Below are positions 25,347 to 35,187 of a stretch of 64,000 nucleotides of DNA, in pieces. A program made the translations under genes and the position numbers. Numbering within the stretch: position 1 is the stretch's first letter; each line of letters opens with the position of its first letter. The notes under the pieces are model-generated. The model was not told the origin of the DNA. It did not search any database and saw only the letters and a list, made by a program, of their open reading frames with translations. This stretch comes from CAWCAW01 sp963793645 (GTDB lineage: Bacteria; Actinomycetota; Acidimicrobiia; Acidimicrobiales; UBA8190): assembly GCA_963793645.1 (NCBI GenBank), contig CAWCAW010000010.1, positions 502,367 through 566,366 of the forward strand, written 5' to 3'.

Positions 25347-26583
25347 AAACGGATCAGCCGGCAGTCACGATCGTCGGATCCGGCATCGCCGGTAGTGCCC
25401 TGGCTGCTGCACTGGCGAACGCCGGGGTCCAGGTGCTCGTGCTCGAGCGAGCAGAGCGGTTCGTCGACCACGTGCGGGGCGAATACATGCACCCTTGGGG
25501 GGTCGCTGAAGCCATGCAGCTCGGGCTGCACGACGACCTTATTGAGGCCGGGGGCAACGTCATCTCTCGTTTCCTCGGCTACGACGAGGCCTACTCGCCG
25601 ACAGAGGCCGAGACGGGCGCCTTTTCTCTCACAGACCTGGTACCCGGTGTCCCAGGTGGCCTCGGCATCGGACACCCCGTGGCCTGCCAGGCCCTTCTCG
25701 ACGCCGCCGTGCGGGCCGGTGCGCGTGTGCAGCGCGGCGTCGAGGAGGTCAAGGTGACGCCGGGTGAGAATCCTGAGGTCCGATTCGTACACGGCGGGAC
25801 CGCATACGAGGTCCGACCTCGACTCGTCGTCGCGGCCGATGGACGCGAATCCTCGACACGGCGCCAGCTCGGCATCGAGCTCGAGAAGACCGACTCCCGC
25901 ATCTTCCTGGCGGGCATACTCGTCGACGGTCTGCGCGATTGGCCGACCATCGATTCGACCATCGGCACGACCGGCGACACGATCCTTTACGTGTTCCCCC
26001 AGGGCGAGGACAAGGCGCGGCTGTACATCGGTTACTCGATCGAAGACAAGACCCGCTTGGCCGGCGCCGACAAAGCGAAGACGTTCCTGGAAGCCTTCCG
26101 CGTGGACACAATCCCCGACTGCGGGCGATTCGTCGACGCCAACCCGGTCGGGCCATGCGCGGCATATCCCATGTTCGATTCCTGGTGCGATTCGGTCGTC
26201 GCCTCTGGCGTCGTGTTCGCCGGTGATGCCGCCGGATTCAGCGATCCCACCATGGAGAAGGTCTGTCGGTCGCCCTGCGCGACGCGCGCATGATCCGCGA
26301 TGTCCTATTTGGTGGCGATGACTGGTCGGAGGAGGCCTTCACGCCGTACGTCGATGAGCGGGCAGAGCGGATGCGACGGCTGCGTTTCGTCGCGCAGCTC
26401 TTCACCGATGTCCACATCCCGCTCGGGCCCGAACAAGTGTCCGAACGACGGCGCCGCTCGGACATGATGATTCAGGACCCAGATCTCTTCATGGTTATCG
26501 CGGCCATGACATGTGGTCCCGAGCTGGCGCCTGAGTCCTGCTTTGCGGACGCGACAAGACAGAGGCTGCTTACCCCCGCTTAG
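25343..26583 (+). CDS. FAD-dependent monooxygenase (single frameshift)
   Basis: An aromatic-hydroxylase-type flavoprotein of about 413 residues. The FAD-binding G-x-G-x-x-G is in VTIVGSGIAGSALAAAL at the start, with the Glu ending the second strand (LVLERAERF). The DG motif is VVAADGRESSTRRQLG, and the GD motif is VVFAGDAAGFSDPTMG. One base is missing at about 26254 (ATGGAG instead of ATGGGAG). The frame then stops at 26293, while GLSVALRDARMIRDVLFGG continues in another frame to 26583. It would use NAD(P)H and O2 to hydroxylate a hydrophobic or aromatic compound. GTG start overlaps the SnoaL-like gene. Confidence 0.85.
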
Positions 26584-26769
26584 CCTTGGCCCCTGGGCCC
26601 CTGCCTACCTTTCATGCCAACGGGTTACAGGGGCCGTGGACGGAAAGACCCGATGTACGCACGATCGCCGTTCAGCGATGACGACGTAACGGGCAACCGT
26701 CTTGAGCCGTCGAATCTGTTCGGACGCCAACCGTCGGAACTGACAGCCCGATGGGCTTCAGGTCAGGCA

Positions 26770-27135
26770 CTATGCAGTGTCAGCTCCACGGCGGGAGCTG
26801 AGTATGCAGAATTCGTTACCCTCTGGGTCGGCCAGCACGACCCAAGGCTCCTCCCCCTGACCCACGTCCGCTCGGGTAGCTCCAAGGGCGAGCATCCGCT
26901 CAACCTCTCTGTCCCGATCGTCAGGTCGGAAGTCGAGATGGAGTCGGTTCTTAACCGTCTTGGGCTCAGGGACGGCGCAAAAGAGCAACCCAGGCAATCG
27001 ACTTGGCGCTGGTCGAATCTCGAATTCCTCCGGATCGTCATTCACGACAACCCATCCGAGTGCTTCCTGCCACCACCGTCCCAAAGCATTCGGATCTCGT
27101 GCGTCAATGAGTGTCTGCTCCCACTCCAGTCCCAT
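26770..27135 (-). CDS. VOC family (glyoxalase-like) protein
   Basis: A 121-residue single-module VOC protein: EQTLIDARDPNALGRWWQEALGW, then NRLHLDFRPDDRDREVERMLALGA and WVVLADPEGNEFCIL, the normal end of the glyoxalase/bleomycin-resistance fold. Potential metal ligands are the His in RLHLDF and the Glu in GNEFCIL. It is probably a dimer with an unknown small substrate. It is transcribed against its neighbours and stands alone. The plus-strand open frame that covers the same bases is a shadow. Confidence 0.9.
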   Translation of the reverse strand: MGLEWEQTLIDARDPNALGRWWQEALGWVVVNDDPEEFEIRPAPSRLPGLLFCAVPEPKTVKNRLHLDFRPDDRDREVERMLALGATRADVGQGEEPWVVLADPEGNEFCILSSRRGADTA

Positions 27136-27204
27136 GTTCTCAATCTAGGTGGTCTGACCGAATGCGGGCAGAACAACCCATCATGCTTCGGCAAGACTGA
27201 CGCC

Positions 27205-27527
27205 ATGGCATTCGGTCAACAGTCAGGACCACCCGCCTCGACAAGCCAGGTGAAGGAGCTAGTCGGTCTCCTCACACGCGCCGGTTATGCCGACTTTCGC
27301 CAACGCGCGGGCCAATGGGATTCACTCAGCGTCAGGGCGCCGGCAAGTTCACCCGCGATGAGGCGGCGGCGTTCATCGATCAGCTACAAGACTCGGAGTT
27401 CAACGGTCAACCGGGAGTTCTACCAACTCCAACGCTATCGGGCACAGAGCAGTTGATGCGTCGCATGCCTGCCGAGCAGCTTGCCGCCGAGCTTCGCCGT
27501 CGAGGTTGGACGCTAACGGAGCCATAG
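27205..27527 (+). CDS. small conserved actinobacterial protein of unknown function (frameshifted)
   Basis: A small protein of about 107 residues. The first part (MAFGQQSGPPASTSQVKELVGL, LLTRAGYADFRQ) is in one frame and the rest (GPMGFTQRQGAGKFTRDEAAAFIDQLQ, then MPAEQLAAELRRRGWTLTEP) in another. Restoring one G in CAACGCGCGG near 27303 joins them as DFRQARGPMGFTQRQ. I recognise the layout (N-terminal helix, GFTQRQxxGKFTRDEA core, variable linker, C-terminal helix) as a family common in actinobacteria, without a known function. Confidence 0.7.
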
Positions 27528-27703
27528 CTCGGTGCGGCCGGCGAGGCCTCCCCAAGGGACTCACTCCTGGCGATGTCGATGGGTCCTCCGTGCATAACGC
27601 CGACTCGCAACCACGCATCGAAGACCCGCGCATCACCCGCAGTTGCTCGCTGTTTTCTATGGGTTCAACGTCACTCGCACGAGCAGGGTCGGGACCAAAT
27701 AGT

Positions 27704-28613
27704 TCACGAAGCGAGGAAGCGGTTCACACGTTTCGCCCAGCGGCTTGCATCCTGAATAACGAAGCCGTGGCCCGCGTCAGAGTAGATGTGAAGTAGCGCA
27801 CCAGGTATAGATGCCTGCATCTCCCGGGAGTTAGTCGGGGGGATCAGCACATCGTCGGCCCCGTCGCCAATGAGGGTGGGCACTGTGATCGCTCCGTGGC
27901 CCCCGGGGTCAGTGCCGTCAGCCCAACTTTCAATCGCGCTCACCTGGGCGTCTCCTACCGCCGTCGATGCGACGTCGAAGTTCGGGTAGGAAGTGATCGC
28001 CGCTATGTATAAAGGAAACAAAGTGGCCGCTTTGTTGGGGGGGAAGAGTTCGAGGGCCGTGGAGGCCGCGCCCGGGCCGAGCGCGCAGTTTCCGTCGCCA
28101 CCACAAGTTGCCGCTAGTACCAAACTGCTCAGGTCCCTTGGGTGATCGATGGCCAGAGCCTGGGCGATCATCCCGCCCATAGACCAGCCGAGCACCGCCG
28201 GTTGGCCCAGGTTCAGGGCCTCGATGAGAGCGGCTGTCTGATCGGCCATGGCCGAGATGGTGAGTGTGCCTGGCGGCATCGCTGTCTGGCCGATCCCCGC
28301 GTTGTCGAAGATGATCACCCGGTGATGCTTAGCCAGCGCATTTACCAGCTCGGGGGGCCAAGCATCCTGGCTGCCATCGAGGCCCATGATCATGACCAAC
28401 GGCGGTCCGCTGCCGTCGCTGCGATAGCTGACGGCTCCGTCGGAGGTCTCCAGGACCTGTACAGGGATGGTCGTGATAGAGGGGATGGAATGTTTGGCGC
28501 CTGCGGCCGAGGAGACCCGGACCGAGCCGAGAACCGTCGCCGTGCAGCGCGCCGACGAATATCAAGAAAGCGGCCAGAATCGTTCTCAGATTTCTCCTGA
28601 ACCCGGCACCCAT
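27704..28613 (-). CDS. alpha/beta hydrolase lipoprotein (frameshifted in signal region)
   Basis: An alpha/beta hydrolase of about 302 residues. The N-terminus (RRNLRTILAAFLIFVGA) is a lipoprotein signal. An extra base near 28547 breaks the frame; without it the sequence reads VGAC, a good lipobox, followed by IPVQVLETSDGAVSYRSDGSG and the fold start PPLVMIMGLDGSQDAWP. The nucleophile Ser is in VLGWSMGGMIAQAL, the Asp in LIGDGADDVLIPP and the His in YSDAGHGFVIQ, so the triad is complete. It probably acts at the outer face of the membrane as an esterase-like enzyme; the substrate is unknown. An internal ATG at 28399 gives a shorter frame without the signal. Confidence 0.82.
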
Positions 28614-29108
28614 GTTTGAGGACTTTCCGCTAGATGGATTGAGCCAACCGCCCGTCTTTCCTCCTGCCTAACACGCAACATCTGAGGCGGCAACCGCTAC
28701 CAGATTTGGATACCCTCGTCGCTCCGTTCGAACCGACTAACGAAAGAACCCGACGACAGCGCTTCTTTGCCGGGACCTGGTTTATCCCAGGAAACAGGTC
28801 CCTGTGAAGGTGCCCGCAATGGTGCTCGCCATCACAAGCACTCAGGAGATTTTTTCGGCTCCGAGCATGGGGGTCGTTGGCGCTTTGCTCGTAAGCTGCT
28901 CGGTTGTACCGGATCGATCTTTCCGTACCCAACACGATCGACACCTCGAGCGGCTCGCTCCAGTACTCGCCGCTTCGGTCTGACTCGGCCTGTACGAGAA
29001 GCCCGCTATCTTCGTTGCCAAGCGCGAATCAGATCCCAGCCTCACAACAGGCACACAGAATCGCAGGAGCCGCCGAAACCAGTTCCGCCTACTCGGAACG
29101 ACGGGACT
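28614..29108. other. non-coding region upstream of cyclase remnant
   Basis: About 500 bases with no convincing gene on either strand. It would be expected to hold the 5' part of the cyclase remnant that follows, but no homologous sequence is seen, so that part has been lost or is too decayed to see. Confidence 0.5.
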
Positions 29109-29373
29109 GGAGCGCAAGAGACCGTCCAACCGCTCGGACTCGAAGTGCGCGCCGGTCTTCACACCGGCGAAGTCGAACGGCGAGACAGCGACGTGGCCGG
29201 AATCGGCGTGCACATCGGGGCGCGCGTCAGCGCCCTGGCGGGCCCTGGAGAGGTGCTCGTGTCCGGCACAGTAACGGACCTTGTGATCGGTTCGGACCTC
29301 GAGTTCAGTGACCGCGGAGCCCGGACCCTCAAGGGCGTCCCAAGGTGACTGGCACCTCTGGGCCGCGAACTGA
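29109..29373 (+). pseudogene. class III adenylate/guanylate cyclase C-terminal fragment
   Basis: About 88 residues match the end of a class III nucleotide cyclase homology domain: AQETVQPLGLEVRAGLHTGEVE, GIGVHIGARVSALAGPGEVLVS, then DLEFSDRGARTLKGVPG. One extra base near 29342 shifts the frame; the natural end DWHLWAAN and TGA 29371-29373 are in the next frame. The N-terminal half of the catalytic domain, with the metal-binding Asp residues, is absent upstream. It is therefore a remnant and not a working cyclase. Confidence 0.75.
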
Positions 29374-29600
29374 TCACCGGCATAATCAACGGCCAATGTC
29401 GCTCCAGCTCGGAACCACCAACCGGCCTCATCGTGGGGCGCCATCATGACTGGTGGGATCGACGCCGTTGAGCCCTTGAGAGCGGACCTCGTCGACGCCA
29501 CGCATCCGACGACCAGCGCATCACCGGCATTCTCGGGCGGTCGCCAGCTTTCGGATCGCCAGTCAACGTGAGGGGATAGCGGCCTCGCCGAGCCAAAACA

Positions 29601-30443
29601 CTAGGTAAACGCGGTGACCATCCATGCGCCTGCCTCAAATCGGACTCCGACATCCGGCTCGTAGCGCTCGGTGAGAGATAGGCGGACAGCCTCGACCACC
29701 TCGTCATGAGCGTCCGTCCCCGCCAGACCGATCACGCCTCGGGCCATCCCCATCCCGAGCAGGAACTCCATCGACTGGTCGACCGTGCCGCCCCCGCCGA
29801 TGAGGATGGTCGGTGCGAGAGACTCCAACGCCACATTGCTGAACCCCGCCGATTCGAGTAACGCTGTCGTCTCGTCCTGGTCCATGAGCGCGAACATCCC
29901 GGGACCCCTTGATAGGCCGCCGAACTCGGGGATCTCGACGCGGTTCGCCACCTCGCTGGCGATGACGGTGAGCCACTCGTTGGCGGGGAGGCCCTGCCAG
30001 CTGACGAACGCGAGCCGGCCGCCGGGAGCGAGCGAGCGGCGCAAGTTCGAGAATGCCCTCACCGGGTCATCGAAGAACATGACCCCGAACTGGCTGACGA
30101 CGAGATCGAACGTGCCCGGAGCGAAAGCGTAAGTCTGGGCATCCGCGACCACGAACTCGACGTTGTCGATCTGCGCCGTGCGCGCCCGCTCGGACGCGAC
30201 CTCGGTCAGTGGCACAGAGATGTCAATCCCGACCGCTGAGTCAGCCATGCGAGCTGCCGCGAGGGTGAAAGCACCGCACCCGCAGCCCACATCGAGCACG
30301 GAGCGATGCGGTGTCAGTCGTACCCGTTCGAGCAGCGCCTCGGTGAACGGCGCGAGTTGACGATCGTAGCGGTCGGCGTGGGCGACGTAGTGCAAGGACT
30401 CGCCCCCGTTCCACGCTTCAGACTGCTTCTCGTTAGGTGCCAC
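29601..30443 (-). CDS. class I SAM-dependent methyltransferase
   Basis: A 280-residue methyltransferase. Motif I is SVLDVGCGCGAFTLAAARMA, the acidic strand-2 end is AVGIDIS, motif III is FVVADAQTYAFAPGTFDLVVSQFGVMFF, and LAPGGRLAFVSWQGL follows. This is the UbiE/Methyltransf_11-25 layout. The ~110 C-terminal residues form a lid (FGGLSRGPGMFALMDQDETTALLESAGF) seen in small-molecule O- or C-methyltransferases. The substrate is unknown. It starts with GTG 30443 behind GAGGACCCAAC and is transcribed alone. Confidence 0.88.
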   Translation of the reverse strand: MAPNEKQSEAWNGGESLHYVAHADRYDRQLAPFTEALLERVRLTPHRSVLDVGCGCGAFTLAAARMADSAVGIDISVPLTEVASERARTAQIDNVEFVVADAQTYAFAPGTFDLVVSQFGVMFFDDPVRAFSNLRRSLAPGGRLAFVSWQGLPANEWLTVIASEVANRVEIPEFGGLSRGPGMFALMDQDETTALLESAGFSNVALESLAPTILIGGGGTVDQSMEFLLGMGMARGVIGLAGTDAHDEVVEAVRLSLTERYEPDVGVRFEAGAWMVTAFT

Positions 30444-31580
30444 GTTGGGTCCTCAGGCGGCGTGCGTGGTGACCGTCATTCTGACACGCCGATCTGAGCA
30501 GGCGGGTTGGATCGTCGAGCCGCTCTGGACGCCGCTTGCCGCTCACCGTCCTGTATGTGCTGTGGCCGATCAGTCGGACATCGGTGATTGCGATTGGGGT
30601 AGTCGCCCAGGGTAGTCCGAATGATGAGCAAGGCATGTGACTGGGGCGCCCCTGGACCTGTCTCGGCCTGTTGAATGCCACGACTCAGGAGGGCACACTT
30701 GGAGGCATGAGAATAAGGAGGGCGGCGCCCATAGCTCTCTTGCTGGTGGCATTGTCTTGCGTCATGACGGCGTGCGGCCCAGCCTGATCCTTCCCAATTC
30801 CGCCTCGACGAGGATATTTAGCGGGCAGGGCAGTCCCGAAATACTCCTGCCATCGGGTTGGTCGGGCCTTGGAAGCGGAAGCATGCAAGGCAATGCCTAT
30901 ACCGGTGCAGATCTGACGGCGCACCCGGTGAGCCGCATCAGATTTTGGCCAATGATTTTCGACAATGCCTTTTCTGAGAACGCTGGACGCGAGTTGGTGA
31001 CGATTTTCGGACAAACGAGCGTGTATCTAATCGTTTTGAAGACAAAAACCGATCCCTTCCCCGGCACCGTTTCATCGTCACTTTCGTCGGCCTCCAGATT
31101 GATTCGGCGAAGTTGGGCTCAGAATCGACGTTTCTTTCTGATTGGTTACTTCGGGCCGCTTGTGCCGACGTCCGCGGTCGTCCAAGCGGATCGAATCAGA
31201 GCGAGTACAAGACGTTAGCGGTCGCCGGGGATCGTGCTCGCCTCGGGACTGGATTCGGCCCTGTGCTCGCACGCCCGAAATCAGTCGGCAGGTGGCAATC
31301 GCGTCACGAGAGGTGTTGCGATCAGGGACACCGTTCTAGGAACACCTCCCCTACGATGGCGCTCGGCGAAACGGCTCCGAAGTTGCGGCTGTCGAGCGAG
31401 GCGCTTCTGTTATTACCAAGCACAAAGAAGTGATGAGACGTGATTGTCTGCCCAGAGTCGGCCGGTCATCGCCAACGGGCGACCCGCCCGGGATCGCCGT
31501 CGCTGAACGACACAGTGCGGCCCCGATCCCCAACTGACCCGCAGCAGATAGCGCATCACCGGCAATATCGGACGGTCAGC
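30444..31580. other. long region without a clear gene; possible decayed lipoprotein
   Basis: About 1.1 kb with no confident coding sequence. At 30707-30787 a 26-codon frame encodes a convincing lipoprotein signal (RAAPIALLLVALSCVMTACG) and then stops. Another frame stays open to 31218 with plausible but unrecognised sequence (FSGQGSPEILLPSGWSG, ENAGRELVTIFGQTSVYLIVL). This may be a small lipoprotein gene broken by an indel, like several neighbours. From 31220 to 31580 nothing is seen. Confidence 0.4.
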
Positions 31581-32486
31581 TCAAAGCCCGACGCCCTCGT
31601 ACGTCGTCACATCAGCTCCGGCGTCATAGGCGACGTGCCAGCGCACCGTCCAAGCTGGCAAGGGCTCGCGGGAGGGGTCGTGCCGGGGCATCTGGGCATT
31701 GGTCTCCCGCCAGAGCATCGTACGTAGGTCACGGCCCGGGACGTGATCCAGCATGGACCGGTAGTCTCCCGCACCTCCGAGCCGGAGCCGATCTCGCAGC
31801 TCCGAGATGTAGAGGCCGCTCGGGGAAACGAGCTTGGTTGAGATGAGTCGGTCCTTGAGCGGGACGTGCTCCTCGAAGCCTGCCAAGACGAGCTTGTAGA
31901 TGCGGGCGACGTGGTCGAAGACCTTGGGCGCCCGGCGGACCCGATACAAACGATCCGGCGTCACATCGTGGTGGATCACCAGGGCCGAGCTGCGGTGTTC
32001 GATCTCCTCGACGAAGTGCCAGAGCAGCAGCGTCCCCACACGCTCGTCGCTCCCCTCGAACAGACGGTGACGGTGGTCGAGAATCATCTTGAACAACGGT
32101 GTGAAGGTCGCTTCGAGACAAGCGACGTAGGCGAGGTGGAACTCCACGTCCTCCCGTTCGAGCAGCTCGTCGTACGCGGCGTTGGCGGCGTTGTAGGTCG
32201 CCTCCAGTTCCGGGTATTGGGCGATCATCGCCTTGGCGTGGGCTCGATGGGCTCGGGCGTGCTGGGCCTCTTGGCGGACGAAGAGATCCGCTTCCTCGGC
32301 GACGGCGGGATTGGTGAAGCGGGACTCCGCTTGTCTGGTGGCCGACACGATGTAGCGCTCGAAGGCGATGGCCAAGAACGTGAAGACGTTGCCGAACAGC
32401 CCGAAGCTCGGGTTGGCCGGTTGCCACTGGAACGGCACAGTCTCGTCGATGGGGAACTTGGGGCTCCGCACCATCAGGTGGCTCAT
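31581..32486 (-). CDS. PF10118-type metal-dependent hydrolase (ferritin-like)
   Basis: A 301-residue helical protein of the PF10118 (predicted metal-dependent hydrolase) family. Ligand-like motifs lie on successive helices: FERYIV, LFVRQEAQHARAHRAH (E-x-x-H), LEATFTPLFKM, WHFVEEIEHRSSAL (E-E-x-E-H). Together these fit a ferritin-like di-iron or other metal site. The exact reaction is unknown. It is divergent from a TetR gene with 39 bases between starts, and a palindrome occupies that gap, so TetR control is likely. Confidence 0.85.
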   Translation of the reverse strand: MSHLMVRSPKFPIDETVPFQWQPANPSFGLFGNVFTFLAIAFERYIVSATRQAESRFTNPAVAEEADLFVRQEAQHARAHRAHAKAMIAQYPELEATYNAANAAYDELLEREDVEFHLAYVACLEATFTPLFKMILDHRHRLFEGSDERVGTLLLWHFVEEIEHRSSALVIHHDVTPDRLYRVRRAPKVFDHVARIYKLVLAGFEEHVPLKDRLISTKLVSPSGLYISELRDRLRLGGAGDYRSMLDHVPGRDLRTMLWRETNAQMPRHDPSREPLPAWTVRWHVAYDAGADVTTYEGVGL

Positions 32487-32498
32487 GCGACGCCAGCG

Positions 32499-32522
32499 TT
32501 ACACTTTTGTGTCAGAGTGTAA
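32499..32522. promoter_or_regulatory. palindromic operator between PF10118 gene and tetR
   Basis: TTACACT-N10-AGTGTAA is a perfect 7-bp inverted repeat and fills most of the 39-base gap between the two divergent starts. Its size and place are those of a TetR-family autoregulatory operator controlling both genes. Confidence 0.75.
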
Positions 32523-32525
32523 AGC

Positions 32526-33107
32526 GTGGTCCTGACCGCTGCGACGACAACGAGGGAGCGCATCTTGGAGGCGACGCTCGAAGTCCTCACCCGATCCGGG
32601 ACCCGCGGGCTCTCGCTTTCGGACGTGGCGGTCGCCGCCGGAGTTTCTCGACCGACTCTGTACCGATGGTTCGTGTCCAAAGAGGCGCTCCTCGAAGCCT
32701 TCGGCATCTACGAGCAGCAGAAGTACGACGCCGGGATCGCCGGTGCCGTGGTCGGTCTCGAAGGCGAAGCCCGCCTCGACGCCATCCTTCGCTTCATCGT
32801 GGTGTTCCAGCGCACCTACTCGTTGCGACGCATCGTGGATGTCGAGCCCGAACACGTCGTCTATCAGATGAACCGGGTCATGCCGATCATGCGAGAACGG
32901 CTCCTCCTGCATTTCCCGGGTCGCGACGGCGTTGTCGTCGCCAACGTCGTCACCCGCATCGCCCTGAGCCACGCCCTCATCCCTGACGACGACCCCGAAC
33001 TGTTCTACGCCGAGCTGCGCCATGCCGCCGGTCTCGATCAGAAGCACCCAAGCACGCCTCGCCGCCGCCGCTCGGCCCGGCCTACCCCACAGGAGACGGT
33101 CCGATGA
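32526..33107 (+). CDS. TetR/AcrR family transcriptional regulator
   Basis: A 193-residue repressor. The N-terminal helix-turn-helix is at ~8-55: RERILEATLEVLTRSGTRGLSLSDVAVAAGVSRPTLYRWFVSKEALLEAF. The rest is an unrecognised ligand-binding domain (AILRFIVVFQRTYSLRRIVDVE). GTG 32526 lies only three bases after the operator, which leaves no space for a ribosome binding site and suggests a leaderless transcript. It is divergent from the PF10118 gene and overlaps the DUF4345 gene by ATGA, so it probably governs both. The Arg-rich tail (PRRRRSARP) may be unstructured. Confidence 0.9.
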   Translation: MVLTAATTTRERILEATLEVLTRSGTRGLSLSDVAVAAGVSRPTLYRWFVSKEALLEAFGIYEQQKYDAGIAGAVVGLEGEARLDAILRFIVVFQRTYSLRRIVDVEPEHVVYQMNRVMPIMRERLLLHFPGRDGVVVANVVTRIALSHALIPDDDPELFYAELRHAAGLDQKHPSTPRRRRSARPTPQETVR

Positions 33108-33580
33108 ACCCGAAGTGGCACCGTGTACTCACGCAGGTGTTCCTGGTGGCCAACTCGCTGTTCTGGCTCCCCTGGGGTCTCATCAACCTCATCAAGCCCA
33201 AGTCGTGGTCCGGCGAGCTGATCCCCGGGATGGAGGTGTACGACCTGTCGACTCCCGTCGCTCGCACGGAGGTCCGTGCGATGTATGGAGGCCTTCAGAT
33301 AGCGATCGGGGCCGCCGCCCTCGTCGGAGCGACGCGAGAAAAGCACCGTGAGTCAGCGCTCGGCTTCTTCGTTCTCGCCCTCAGCGGACTCTCCCTGTGC
33401 CGCCTTGGTGGCATGGTCGCGGAAGGAGAGACTTCCTACCTGTCGTTCAGCACCAGGATCGCCCCGGGCAAGTACAATCAGGTCGGACTGGCCATGTACG
33501 AGTTGCCCAACATGATCCTGGCCTGGGTTCTGTTCCTACTCCGAGCGCATCGCCGAGGACATCGACACGCGGCGACCTAA
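33104..33580 (+). CDS. DUF4345 family membrane protein
   Basis: A 158-residue protein with four membrane segments: VLTQVFLVANSLFWLPWGLINL, GGLQIAIGAAALVGA, SALGFFVLALSGLSLCRLGGMV and VGLAMYELPNMILAWVLFLL. The size and VRAMYGGLQIAIG fit DUF4345, which is often found next to TetR regulators. The function is unknown. It is translationally coupled to tetR by a four-base overlap. Confidence 0.8.
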   Translation: MNPKWHRVLTQVFLVANSLFWLPWGLINLIKPKSWSGELIPGMEVYDLSTPVARTEVRAMYGGLQIAIGAAALVGATREKHRESALGFFVLALSGLSLCRLGGMVAEGETSYLSFSTRIAPGKYNQVGLAMYELPNMILAWVLFLLRAHRRGHRHAAT

Positions 33581-33961
33581 AGACGAGCACCTGAGGTCGC
33601 ACCTCGCCGCTGACGTGGCCGACCGGTGGACTCCCTCGTACCGCACTGTAAGTGCCGTTGCCGAATCCTCACGCGAGATCGACGTCAACCCGGGAGTTTA
33701 TGAGGGTTACGGGTGCCAGTGCCTCGTCAAAACTAAGGACTCGGCGATGACGCATCGTGAGTGGCGTCACGCTGAACTGCGGTACCGATAATCGGGGGGG
33801 TCTCAAGGGATCCTGCTCGCATTGTGTATCAAACGAGCACGGGCGGGACGTGCCGTGTGAGGGTGGTCGGGGCCGGTGCCGACCCATTGGCAAACTTCGC
33901 GGCCAACCGGCGCGATGCTGAAAGAGACCACCGGCTCACAAACAATCGACAAGGAGGTTCC
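33581..33961. other. intergenic region, no gene seen
   Basis: About 380 bases between the DUF4345 gene and the oxidoreductase. A frame open from 33824 continues into the oxidoreductase but looks non-coding, and AAGGAGGTTC just before 33962 marks the true start. No RNA gene or repeat is seen. Confidence 0.55.
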
Positions 33962-34834
33962 ATGGCACGGAAAGGCCACGAACCTGTTGCGTTTCTCGGC
34001 ATCGGCGCCATGGGCCATGGGATGGCAACCTCTGCCTTGCGAGCCGGGATCTCAACATTGGTCTGGAACCGCAACGAAGAAGCGTCGCGAGATCTCGTCG
34101 AGTTGGGAGCGGAAGTGGCCCAAAGCGCTGCGGACGCAGCGCGGTCGGCGAGGATTGTCGTCACGATGGTGACCGACGCCGACGCAGTCATTTCTATTGC
34201 CCGAGGCGAGGGTGTGCTCGCCGCACTTGCTCCGGGTTCGATCTTGGTCCAGATGAGCACCATCGGCGTGGCGGGCATTGAGCGCGTCGCGGCCCTGGTG
34301 GCGGCACAGCGTCCCGATGTGATCTTGCTCGACGCTCCCGTGTCGGGGAGCAAAGAGCCGGCCGAGTTCGGCCAGTTGACCATCTTCGCGTCAGGACCCC
34401 ACGAAGCCAGGTCGAGAGTTACCCCTCTCTTCGACGCGCTGGGCCGGCGCACGATTTGGGCCGGTAGCGTGGGGACCGGAACTCGGCTCAAGCTCGTAGC
34501 CAACACATGGCTCGCCTTTGCGGCAGAAGCGGTTACCGCTTCTGTGGCGCTTGCCCATGGTCTTGGGCTCGAGACCGAAGCGGTACTGGATGCTCTTGAC
34601 GGCAACTCGCTCGTGTCCACATGGCAAGAAGCGAAGCTACATCGGATTGCCAAAGGTGACTTCTCGCCACAATTCGCGCTGTCACTAGCTCTCAAGGACG
34701 TGCGCCTCGCCTTGGAGGCCGCTGACGAGCGCCTTGAGGCGCTTGCGGGCTTGGCTGACGAATGGCAACGTGCACTCGATCGCGGCTTCGGCCACGAAGA
34801 CGTGACTGTGGTGACGCGCACACTCGAACGGTAA
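33962..34834 (+). CDS. NAD(P)-dependent oxidoreductase, 3-hydroxyisobutyrate dehydrogenase family
   Basis: A 290-residue beta-hydroxyacid dehydrogenase. The Rossmann G-x-G-x-M-G is in PVAFLGIGAMGHGMATSALRAG, followed by LVWNRNEE, which suggests NADP preference (Arg after the second strand). The substrate motif is DAPVSGSKEPAEFGQLTI, and the catalytic Lys is in GTGTRLKLVANTWLAF. The C-terminal helical domain has FSPQFALSLALKDVRLALEAAD. Start ATG 33962 has AGGAGG six bases upstream. It would oxidise a short beta-hydroxyacid or reduce a semialdehyde; the exact substrate is open. Confidence 0.88.
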   Translation: MARKGHEPVAFLGIGAMGHGMATSALRAGISTLVWNRNEEASRDLVELGAEVAQSAADAARSARIVVTMVTDADAVISIARGEGVLAALAPGSILVQMSTIGVAGIERVAALVAAQRPDVILLDAPVSGSKEPAEFGQLTIFASGPHEARSRVTPLFDALGRRTIWAGSVGTGTRLKLVANTWLAFAAEAVTASVALAHGLGLETEAVLDALDGNSLVSTWQEAKLHRIAKGDFSPQFALSLALKDVRLALEAADERLEALAGLADEWQRALDRGFGHEDVTVVTRTLER

Positions 34835-35187
34835 CGGTGTCGACCAAGACCATGATGACCCCAACGCCCGAGATTCCGTGGGGAATAGGGGATGTGCTCA
34901 CCCCTTGACATTGGCCAACCGTGCATGGTCTGCAATACCGTTGAGTTGTGTATCAGGATGCACAGTCCGATATGCGCCGATATTGCGGTGCCATGAGTCC
35001 CTGCCGACGATCGTTCTACCGCTCGGTATCGCTCACTCCCCAGCCGATCGCACGTACCGGTTCTCTGACGCGGCGCGACTCGTCACCAAACGCGAACGGC
35101 TCCCCTCGGACAGCTGTGATCGACTGTACATAGACGGGCTCTTCGGATTTCAGCGGGGAGCCGCTCTCCTGAGATCCACCTTGAATT
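34835..35187. other. intergenic region upstream of ISL3 transposase
   Basis: About 350 bases with no gene seen. The left end of the ISL3 element should be here, but without the right end (lost at the junction) its inverted repeat cannot be identified. Confidence 0.5.

Noticed and set aside
28842..29501. 219-codon minus-strand frame over the cyclase remnant
   Set aside because: It is the complement of recognisable cyclase sequence on the plus strand and has no protein-like features of its own.
30637..31218. 193-codon plus-strand frame as a gene
   Set aside because: Its start overlaps non-coding-looking sequence and no domain is seen. Only the lipoprotein-like signal in another frame is suggestive, so it is noted as possible decay.
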